Positions 1 through 10,097 of a stretch of 11,539 nt of DNA are shown in pieces; the first letter of the stretch is position 1, and each line of letters starts with the position of its first letter. Location of the stretch: contig CAZWRK010000128.1 of the NCBI GenBank assembly GCA_964635875.1, positions 1 through 11,539 on the forward strand. Reading direction: 5' to 3'. The DNA is from CAZWRK01 sp964635875 (GTDB lineage Bacteria; Pseudomonadota; Gammaproteobacteria; Burkholderiales; Aquaspirillaceae). The translations under genes and the position numbers were made by a program. The notes under the pieces are model-generated. The model made no database searches. It was not told the origin of the DNA and was given only the letters and a program-made list of their open reading frames with translations.

Positions 1-26
1 CCCACAAACAACACCCTTACCCGCAT

Positions 27-54
27 AAAAAAAGCGGAGCCTTTCAGCCCCGCT
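27..54 (-). terminator. Intrinsic terminator of metH
   Basis: Read on the minus strand, an 8-bp stem (arms 47-54 and 33-40, one G-T wobble) encloses a 6-base loop. A run of seven T residues follows directly (A27-A33 on the plus strand). It lies 14 bases beyond the metH stop codon, as expected for a Rho-independent terminator. No other gene is visible in bases 1-67. Confidence 0.88.
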
Positions 55-67
55 CTCCTCAATCTGA

Positions 68-3775
<3,708 letters not shown>

Positions 3776-3981
3776 GGCGGCATCCTGTGCAAAATCAAAG
3801 GCAAATAGGCGCAGATTTTAGCACGCGCCCCCCGCCATGCCTTGCTTGCCGCGTGGCTTTGTCACATTCCACGCGCCGAGATGTGCTTGATGCGTGACGC
3901 AGGCGGCGGATTCGCCTACCATCGGCCACCGACGATCGGTTTATGCCGGTCGCTCTTCATTCCGCATTCTGATCGAGATTC
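3776..3981. promoter_or_regulatory. Divergent intergenic region upstream of metH and the methyltransferase
   Basis: This 206-bp stretch must carry the start signals for both flanking genes. On the minus strand, TAAAAT (3815-3820) could be a -10 box for metH, giving a leader of roughly 30 bases, but no good -35 hexamer lies 16-18 bp upstream. A short inverted repeat, ACCGA-CGA-TCGGT (3928-3940), lies 41 bases before the methyltransferase ATG and could be an operator or chance. I saw no S-adenosylhomocysteine or cobalamin riboswitch core in the metH leader, which is too short for one if the -10 assignment is right. Confidence 0.25.
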
Positions 3982-4978
3982 ATGACACCACGCCCCACCC
4001 CGCCCCTCGCCGATTCCCTTGTCCACTGGCAAGAAGCCGACCACGCCCGCAGCGCACTGTGGCGCTCCGAAGCGCATCAAGCGCCGCCCAAGCGCCTCAT
4101 CACCGCCGACGACACCCTGTCCGCCGATGCCGCGTACAAATTGATCTGCGAAGGCGCAACCTTGCTCTGGCGCGGCGACTTTAATAATGCGCGGCAAATG
4201 CTGCTCGCCCTGACCCGCCGCGTCGATCGCAAGCCGCCTAAAACCTCGCCCGAAGCCAAAGAAGCGTTTCACCTGCATCGCAAATACCAAGGCCAGCGCG
4301 CGCAAATTTTGTCGCGCTTGGTGTTGCCTCTGAATGCCGACTACAGCATTCCGCTGCGCCGCGCCCCCGATGTTCGCCAAGCCTGCAAAGAAGCCTACGG
4401 CGCAGAAACNNNNNNNNNNNNNNNNNNNNNNNNNNNNNNNNNNNNNNNNNNNNNNNNNNNNNNNNNNNNNNNNNNNNNNNNNNNNNNNNNNNNNNNNNNN
4501 NNNNNNNNNTCGCATCGTCGCCACCGACCAAGACCCGCGCGCGCTCAATTGCGCCCGCGACAACTTGCAGCGCCTCAAGCTGACGCAAAAAGTCGAGCTA
4601 CAACAGGCCAATCTGTTCCCAGAAGGCCAAGCTGATTTGGTGGTGTGCAATCCGCCGTGGGTGCCGGCCAAGCCGAATTCAGCGATTGAGCACGCGGTAT
4701 ACGATCCCGATAGCGCGATGTTGCGCGGCTTCTTGAGCAGCCTCGCCGCCCACCTGACCGCCAAAGGTGAAGGCTGGTTGATCTTGTCCGATCTGGCCGA
4801 GCGGCTTGAACTGCGTAGCCGCGAAACGCTACTGGGTTGGATTGCCGATGCCGGTTTGGTGGTCATCGAGCGCCACGACACCCGCCCCACCCACAAAAAA
4901 TCGCAAGAGATCGTCGATGCCTTGAGCGCCGCCCGCCGTGCCGAAGTCACCAGCTTATGGCGTTTAGCCCGCGCCTAA
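3982..4978 (+). CDS. Class I SAM-dependent methyltransferase, interrupted by an assembly gap
   Basis: Two coding pieces flank the N run and read as one gene. The 5' piece (3982-4409) gives about 142 residues of a mostly helical N-terminal domain with the stretch LLWRGDFNNARQML. The 3' piece (frame restarts at 4511) begins inside the methyltransferase fold. It has ATDQDPRA, whose first Asp (codon 4526) is the likely SAM ribose-binding acid, and then a VVCNPPW motif (NPPW at 4649-4660). NPPW/NPPY is typical of enzymes that methylate amide or amino nitrogens, such as the PrmC/HemK and RsmC types. It ends in EVTSLWRLARA. The glycine-rich SAM motif I should lie in the missing sequence. From memory the whole resembles a betaproteobacterial methyltransferase family without an assigned substrate, so no symbol is given. 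The start ATG has only a weak GAGA box. The gene converges on rhlE. Confidence 0.88.
4410..4509. other. Assembly gap of 100 Ns
   Basis: Exactly 100 consecutive Ns, a common scaffold filler of unknown true length. The codon phase on either side (AC before the gap, T completing a codon after it) requires a real gap whose length is a multiple of three if the gene is intact. Because 100 is not, the number cannot be the true size. The missing segment should encode the start of the SAM-binding fold. Confidence 0.97.
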
Positions 4979-4983
4979 CGCGC

Positions 4984-5014
4984 ACAAAAAAACCCGCCAC
5001 ACTGTGGCGGGTTT
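4984..5014 (-). terminator. Intrinsic terminator of rhlE, possibly bidirectional
   Basis: A perfect 11-bp stem (4990-5000 with 5004-5014, AAACCCGCCAC and its complement) closes a 3-base loop. On the minus strand it is followed by a T run complementary to A4984-A4990, so it is a strong terminator for rhlE, 24 bases past that stop codon. On the plus strand only GTTTAAA follows, so stopping of methyltransferase transcripts would be weaker. Confidence 0.87.
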
Positions 5015-5038
5015 AAAGCAACACATCCCGTTTAAAAC

Positions 5039-6487
5039 TTAAGCGCGACGCTTACCCGCCGGAGCTGAAAACAGCGCGGCTTGCGGACGGGCTGGGCGCT
5101 TGCCCGCCGGTGCCGGAGCGCGGTTTCCTTGCGGCTTCGCAGCGGCAGCAGCGGGTTTCGCGCCTTGGCTCGCCGGACGTGCGCCGGATTTCGGTGCATC
5201 GTGGCCGTGCGGCTTCGATTGATGTTGATGACGGCTATCTTGGCCTTGGCGCGCCCGCCCTTGGCCTTGGCCGCGACCTTGACCGCGCGGGCCATCGCCC
5301 TGCGGACGACCGCGCAAAATCGGCTCCGGTGCCACCGTCAAATCGGCTTCAAATCCGGCAATCACTTGCTGCGGAATCGGCTTCTTAATCAGGCGTTCGA
5401 TATCGCGCAGCAGCTTAAATTCATCGACGCACACCAAAGAAATCGCCTCGCCGGTGCTGCCCGCACGACCGGTCCGGCCAATCCGATGCACGTAGTCTTC
5501 GGACACGTTCGGCAATTCAAAGTTCACCACATGCGGCAGTTGATCAATATCTAAGCCACGCGCAGCAATGTCGGTTGCGACCAAGACGCGCAATTCTTGC
5601 GCCTTAAATTCGGCCAATGCACGGGTACGAGCGCCTTGGCTCTTGTTGCCATGAATCGCAGCAGCGGGGATGTTGGATTTATCCAATTTTTCCGCAAGGC
5701 GGTTCGCGCCATGTTTGGTACGGGTAAAGACCAACACTTGTTGCCACTGACCTTCTTTAATCAGATGGGTCAGCAGTTCGGTTTTTTTGTCGCGATCGAC
5801 CAAATGAACCCGCTGTTCAACCAGTTCGTTGGCGGTATTGCGGCGCGCCACTTCGACCAATTCGGGCGAATTCAGCATCCGATCAGCCAAGGCTTTGATT
5901 TCATCGGAGAAGGTCGCTGAGAACAGCAGGGTTTGACGCTTCACCGGCAAGCGGGCAATCACTTTGCGAATGTCGTGGATAAAACCCATATCCAACATTC
6001 GATCCGCTTCATCCAAGACCAGAATTTCGACGCCCGACAAGTCAACGCTGTTTTTGCCGACGTGATCGAGCAAACGACCGGGACAGGCGACCAAGACATC
6101 TAAGCGCTTGCGCAGCGCTTGCATTTGCGGGTTCATGCTCACGCCGCCATACATCACCATCGACGTGAGTGGCGTATGTTTGGCATAAGTGCGCACCGAC
6201 TCTTCGACTTGAGCGGCAAGCTCACGGGTCGGGGTCAAGACCAAAGCGCGCGGACGGCCACCACGGTTGTTGCTCGGGGTGCTGTTCAGCAGGCGATGCA
6301 GTAAAGGCAGGGTAAAACCCGCGGTTTTGCCGGTACCGGTTTGGGCGGCGGCGAGCAAGTCTTTGCCGGTCAAGACGACCGGAATGGCATGTTGTTGAAT
6401 CGGGGTCGGAACGGTGTAGCCGGTTTCGGTGACGGCACGCAGTAATGGCTCGGCCAAGCCGAGATCGGAAAATAAAATTTGAGACAT
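5039..6487 (-). CDS. rhlE: ATP-dependent RNA helicase, DEAD-box, RhlE type
   Basis: Cytosolic ATP-dependent helicase that unwinds short RNA duplexes. RhlE proteins are linked to ribosome assembly, RNA turnover and growth in the cold. The 482 residues show the full motif series in order: Q motif (GYTVPTPIQ, about 23-31), Walker A AAQTGTGKT (47-55), PTRELAAQ (86-93), DEAD (159-162), SAT (190-192), and the C-terminal RecA lobe with TDIAARGLDI (305-314) and HRIGRTGR (334-341). Residues about 385-482 form a low-complexity tail rich in Arg, Lys, Gly, Gln, Ala and Pro, probably an RNA-binding extension. The ATG is supported by GGAG about 6 bases upstream. The N-terminal sequence and the absence of the RNA-binding domain seen in DbpA or DeaD favour RhlE over other DEAD-box subfamilies. 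Confidence 0.93.
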   Translation of the reverse strand: MSQILFSDLGLAEPLLRAVTETGYTVPTPIQQHAIPVVLTGKDLLAAAQTGTGKTAGFTLPLLHRLLNSTPSNNRGGRPRALVLTPTRELAAQVEESVRTYAKHTPLTSMVMYGGVSMNPQMQALRKRLDVLVACPGRLLDHVGKNSVDLSGVEILVLDEADRMLDMGFIHDIRKVIARLPVKRQTLLFSATFSDEIKALADRMLNSPELVEVARRNTANELVEQRVHLVDRDKKTELLTHLIKEGQWQQVLVFTRTKHGANRLAEKLDKSNIPAAAIHGNKSQGARTRALAEFKAQELRVLVATDIAARGLDIDQLPHVVNFELPNVSEDYVHRIGRTGRAGSTGEAISLVCVDEFKLLRDIERLIKKPIPQQVIAGFEADLTVAPEPILRGRPQGDGPRGQGRGQGQGRARQGQDSRHQHQSKPHGHDAPKSGARPASQGAKPAAAAAKPQGNRAPAPAGKRPARPQAALFSAPAGKRRA

Positions 6488-6587
6488 GACACACTCCGGC
6501 GGCGGCCTGTCGCGGAAATAGCGGCACCAATCCAGGCTGACGGATCTTGTGATGAAAATTGGAGAAACTGCTTTGGAATAGAGAGGC

Positions 6588-6660
6588 AGATGCCCACGTC
6601 AGGGATTGGCTGTCAACGCGGGAAGGGCGGCAGTGTACAGAGTTTTGCAGCAATCACCAA
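6588..6660 (-). promoter_or_regulatory. Candidate sigma-70 promoters upstream of rhlE
   Basis: The 218 bp between the diguanylate cyclase stop and the rhlE start holds two imperfect candidates on the minus strand. One is TTGGTG (6655-6660), a 17-bp spacer and TACACT (6632-6637). The other has a perfect -35 TTGACA (6611-6616) but no convincing -10 box at 16-18 bp. Either would give rhlE a leader of more than 90 bases. I see no clear terminator just after the cyclase stop, so read-through from the cyclase into rhlE is also possible. Confidence 0.3.
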
Positions 6661-6705
6661 ATACAAGACAAGGGCATGTTCAAAAGCGGGCGCATTGAGC
6701 CTGAT

Positions 6706-8508
6706 TTAATAGGGATCGCTCAAACAGGCGCGCTCGGCGTCTTTCTCTAAATCGGCGGACTCCACCCGATTGCGGCCGTGGCGTTTAGCGCGATACAGGG
6801 CTTCGTCGGCTTGATGCAACAAAACTGCGCGATCGAGCACCTGCCCTACCGACATGACCGCCAAACCAAGGCTACACGTCACATGACCGGCTGCAGCGTC
6901 CAGATGCTCGATTTCAAGCTGCTCGACGGCGGTGCGAATGGCCTCGGCCAGCACCTGCGCATGAAACAAATCCATGTTGGGCGCGATCAAAATAAACTCT
7001 TCGCCGCCATAACGCGCCGCGACATCGCCCGCCCGACGCGCGTAGGCTTGCAGCACCCCCGCTACTTTTTGCAGGCAGTCATCTCCCGCTTGATGGCCGT
7101 AGCGATCATTGAATTTTTTGAAATGATCCACGTCGAGCATGATCAATGCTAAGGGCTGCTGAGTGCGTTGCGCACGCGCCCACTCTTCGTCGAGTGCGGC
7201 ATCAAAGTGGCGGCGATTTGAAAGGCCGGTCAAACCGTCGGTCGCGGACAAGAGCGCCAGCCGTTGGTTTGCCTGCTCAAGCTCAGCGGTACGCTCACTC
7301 ACTCGCTGCTCCAAATCAGCGGTATAGCGTGCCAAACGCTCAGACATGCCTTTAAATGCGAGCGCCAAGCGACCAATCTCATCATTTTGATTGATAGGAA
7401 GCGGCGCATTTAAATGCCCACCATCAATGGCCTCAACCGCACGGACCAACTGGGAAACAGAACGTGTCATCGAGCGCAAAATCCACGCCACCACTTTCAG
7501 CGCAACCAATAACGCGCCAAACAAGACCGCAAATAAGGTGTTACGAATCACCGTCACCGGCTCGTTCAGCTCGTCCAAATTGGTGACGACGCCGACAAAC
7601 CAATCCGCTTCTGGGACATACCGATAGTGCAACATCCGTGGGTAGATCGCCTCGCTGCCGGGATTGCGAAAATGGTATTCGACCAAGCCTTTAAAGCCTT
7701 CGGGACGGTTTTCAGCGCGGGCTTTTTGAATGGATTCAACGGTGTTGCGCACCATCAGCACACCGGTTTTTGCATCGGGGACATTGAGGATGTTATGCCC
7801 TTTTAGCACCGGATGACTCAGCAAATTCCCTTGCATATCCATAATAAAAACGTAGCCATGGCTGTGCATATCCAGCTTGGGCAACTCAGATTCGATGCCG
7901 TTTAAGTCGATCAGCTGCGGGTATTCGTCGACAAAGGGCGAGGGATTAACCATCCAATGCCATGGTGCAAAATATGACACCCATGCGGACTTTAAGCGAG
8001 GAAGTGGGTCGTTGGGATTTTTCCACTCGAACTCCATATAGCCGCTTTTTTGTTTCGTCATCCTATCAAGCAGGGCGGTATCCGAAATGTCTTGTCCACG
8101 CAAATACGGATGGGCAATTAAGGTTGCGCTGCCTGCTGTGGTCGATTCAATGCCGACGATGTAGCCAGAACGGCCGATCGTTTGCGCTTGTATAAACTCT
8201 TGGGCGCGGCGCTTCGCTTGGGCTTCGGTCAACAAACCCGCTTGGCTTTGTGCATAGGCATGCTGCAGATACGCCAAATTGGTCTCAGAGATCCCCTTGA
8301 GATAGTTTTTGATGGCGTTGCGCACCAAACTGCGCACCATGTTGTGAACCCCTTCGCCAGTCGCTTCCATTTGCTGGAGCGCCTGCGTTCTGAGCTGATT
8401 TTCAATCACCCAGCTCGCGATCAGACCGCCCATGCCCATCACTAAAAATAGGCTCAACACGATCCCGAAAAAAAGCTTGCGGCGAAAAGATAGCGAGAGC
8501 GAAACCAT
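6706..8508 (-). CDS. Membrane-bound diguanylate cyclase with Cache-type sensor, HAMP and GGDEF domains
   Basis: Predicted inner-membrane enzyme that makes cyclic di-GMP from two GTP in response to a periplasmic signal. Of 600 residues, a transmembrane segment lies at about 12-34 and a second at about 322-345. Between them is a periplasmic sensor with two similar halves, each with a GY(I/V) strand followed by an H-P-x-L-x-G motif (IAHPYLRGQDI near 131, LSHPVLKGHNI near 230), as in tandem Cache modules. A HAMP segment (about 345-400) and a short coiled coil lead to the GGDEF domain (about 420-585), with DGLTGLSNRR, metal-binding D459 and an active GGEEF signature (501-505). R492-x-x-D495, five residues before GGEEF, is the canonical inhibitory site for product feedback. 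No EAL domain is present. The start is supported by AGAGGA about 10 bases upstream. It is divergent from the TPR/barrel gene; the ligand is not predictable. Confidence 0.94.
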   Translation of the reverse strand: MVSLSLSFRRKLFFGIVLSLFLVMGMGGLIASWVIENQLRTQALQQMEATGEGVHNMVRSLVRNAIKNYLKGISETNLAYLQHAYAQSQAGLLTEAQAKRRAQEFIQAQTIGRSGYIVGIESTTAGSATLIAHPYLRGQDISDTALLDRMTKQKSGYMEFEWKNPNDPLPRLKSAWVSYFAPWHWMVNPSPFVDEYPQLIDLNGIESELPKLDMHSHGYVFIMDMQGNLLSHPVLKGHNILNVPDAKTGVLMVRNTVESIQKARAENRPEGFKGLVEYHFRNPGSEAIYPRMLHYRYVPEADWFVGVVTNLDELNEPVTVIRNTLFAVLFGALLVALKVVAWILRSMTRSVSQLVRAVEAIDGGHLNAPLPINQNDEIGRLALAFKGMSERLARYTADLEQRVSERTAELEQANQRLALLSATDGLTGLSNRRHFDAALDEEWARAQRTQQPLALIMLDVDHFKKFNDRYGHQAGDDCLQKVAGVLQAYARRAGDVAARYGGEEFILIAPNMDLFHAQVLAEAIRTAVEQLEIEHLDAAAGHVTCSLGLAVMSVGQVLDRAVLLHQADEALYRAKRHGRNRVESADLEKDAERACLSDPY

Positions 8509-8612
8509 AGAAAGTCGGTCCTCTTTCCGAGGGGTTCATTCATGAAAAGATCAAATGTACGACAAAAAACAGGGGCATAAACCAAATGATTACAGAAATA
8601 CAAAACGACAGT

Positions 8613-8638
8613 TTATCGGCACATCACCACAAACTCAC
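8613..8638 (-). promoter_or_regulatory. Possible flagellar sigma factor (FliA)-type promoter of the diguanylate cyclase
   Basis: The minus strand carries GCCGATAA (complement of 8613-8620), a perfect match to the sigma-28 -10 element. Ten bases upstream is GTGAGTTT (8631-8638), matching the last five bases of TAAAGTTT. The spacing is one base short of the usual 11, and the important TAAA core is poor. If used, transcription would start near 8606, giving a leader of about 100 bases. Treat it as a suggestion only. Confidence 0.3.
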
Positions 8639-8652
8639 GATATTAAGCTGCT

Positions 8653-8678
8653 ATTTTCTAGGAAAATTCATTTAAAAT
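8653..8678 (+). promoter_or_regulatory. Operator-like inverted repeat and candidate -10 box upstream of the TPR/barrel gene
   Basis: A perfect inverted repeat, ATTTTC-TAG-GAAAAT (8653-8667), lies 5 bases before TAAAAT (8673-8678), a plausible -10 box for the plus-strand operon with a leader of about 60 bases. The repeat covers the position where a -35 element would sit, and no good -35 hexamer is visible there, so an activator or repressor site is possible. The surrounding 8509-8744 intergenic region is clearly more AT-rich than the genes. Confidence 0.35.
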
Positions 8679-8744
8679 AGCTGGCGCTCTCGGTTCGCCA
8701 CCATTTCTTTTCCTTTACTTTTTATATCCCGATTAGAGATTTCC

Positions 8745-10082
8745 ATGCGCTCGCTCTATCTCCGTACGCTTTATACGATCCCTTTTGTTTGCCTAACGAC
8801 GATGGCACAGGCAGCAGAACCCATGGATAGCATCAGCACCTCAATCGAGGATATTCAAGCCGAACGCTACGAACAAGCCTTTTCCCGCTTGAAAGCGCTC
8901 GACAATCGCTATTCAGGGGAAGTCGAATATGATTATTGGTTGGGCGTGGCCGCGATGCGCGCAGGCGATAGCGCCTACGCACTCTTTCCCTTAGAACGCG
9001 TCGTCGAACGAAACCCCAATCATGCTGGCGCGCGCATGGAATTAATCGCAGCGTATCTGCAACAAAAAATGGATGACTCCGCCCGCTACGAGATCAACCA
9101 AGCCGAGCGCCTTAACCCTCCCGCAGAAGCCAAACAAGCGCTCGCAAAATATCGAAGCATTCTTCAAGAACGCGACAGTCAGCGCACCGAAGGCAAGCGC
9201 CTGCTCATGATTGGCATGGATGTGGGCTACGACAGCAATGTCAGCAGCTATCCTGAAACGACTTTACGCCTGCCCGTATTCAATCTACCGATTGCCCTCC
9301 AACCCACCGGCAGCGCTTTTAGCAATGTGCGTGGTGCCTACTGGCGGCGCTTCGATCGCGATAATGGCGACTGGTTTGCGGCCAGCGTCGCTGGGTTTGC
9401 CCGCAAAAACCAAGAACAAGACGCCAAGCAATTTGATTTGGGCGTTGTGCAGTTACGCGGGGAATACACCTTCGAGCTCGGCAATGCCCGTAGCCTTCGT
9501 TTAGCCGCAGAGGGCAGCGAGTTGTGGCTCAACGGCGAACACTATCGCCGCCATGTCGGCGCTTCAGCGCGCTGGCAAGAACCCATCAATAGCGCGTGGA
9601 TGACGTATGCCGAGGCGGGCTTCCGTAGTTATCTGTTTGATGCAGCAAATAATGACTATCGCGCCCCATCGCTCACGCTCGGCGCCCGCTACCGCCCGAA
9701 TACCCAAACCCAAGTCGAGCTCACGGCAGAGGGCGAATGGGAACAGGCCGATGCACAGCGCATCAATGGCAATACACAACGATTACGCCTCGGGGCGAGC
9801 TTGGAATATCAAATCGCTGACCAGCACCGCATTGGGTTCGATTGGCACCTCAGCAGCCAGCAGCACAGCCGCGATTACCTCGCAGGGACGTTTTATAACA
9901 GTAGTAACAGCGACATCCAGCGCCGCGATACCATCAGCGAATTTGGCGCAAATTGGACGTGGTATATGACGCCAAAATGGCATCTGGGTCTGCGCGTGCA
10001 GCACCGTGATCAACGCTCCAATGTCGATTTTTATCAATATCAACAAACGCTCGGGCAAGTCTCGACCAGTTTGTTCTTCTGA
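8745..10082 (+). CDS. Outer-membrane TPR/beta-barrel protein, Slam-like (type XI secretion-like) architecture
   Basis: Secreted 445-residue protein. A Sec signal peptide (hydrophobic 9-20, likely cleavage after AQA at 21-23) precedes an alpha-helical TPR-like region (about 30-140). From about 152 to the end the sequence alternates polar and hydrophobic residues in aromatic-rich strands, typical of an outer-membrane beta-barrel. It begins with GYDSN (161-165) and finishes with the barrel-assembly signal VSTSLFF, a terminal Phe. A periplasmic TPR domain followed by a barrel of roughly 290 residues is the layout of Slam surface-lipoprotein assembly modifiers (usually about 450-500 residues). I infer a role in exporting or anchoring a surface protein, most likely the product of the next gene. 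A porin or polysaccharide-export barrel is an alternative. The start has a weak AGAG box 6 bases upstream, and the signal peptide begins there. The next ORF follows after 15 bases, so the two are probably an operon. Confidence 0.8.
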   Translation: MRSLYLRTLYTIPFVCLTTMAQAAEPMDSISTSIEDIQAERYEQAFSRLKALDNRYSGEVEYDYWLGVAAMRAGDSAYALFPLERVVERNPNHAGARMELIAAYLQQKMDDSARYEINQAERLNPPAEAKQALAKYRSILQERDSQRTEGKRLLMIGMDVGYDSNVSSYPETTLRLPVFNLPIALQPTGSAFSNVRGAYWRRFDRDNGDWFAASVAGFARKNQEQDAKQFDLGVVQLRGEYTFELGNARSLRLAAEGSELWLNGEHYRRHVGASARWQEPINSAWMTYAEAGFRSYLFDAANNDYRAPSLTLGARYRPNTQTQVELTAEGEWEQADAQRINGNTQRLRLGASLEYQIADQHRIGFDWHLSSQQHSRDYLAGTFYNSSNSDIQRRDTISEFGANWTWYMTPKWHLGLRVQHRDQRSNVDFYQYQQTLGQVSTSLFF

Positions 10083-10097
10083 CATAAGGCTAAGACA

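Noticed and set aside
3776..3900. SAH or cobalamin riboswitch upstream of metH
   Set aside because: metH is sometimes controlled this way, but neither conserved core is visible on the minus strand and there is little room for a structured leader.
8682..8720. Hairpin TGGCG...CGCCA followed by a pyrimidine-rich stretch in the barrel-operon leader, as an attenuator
   Set aside because: The stem is only 5 bp with a 9-base loop, and the T-rich part is interrupted by C residues and does not start at the stem.
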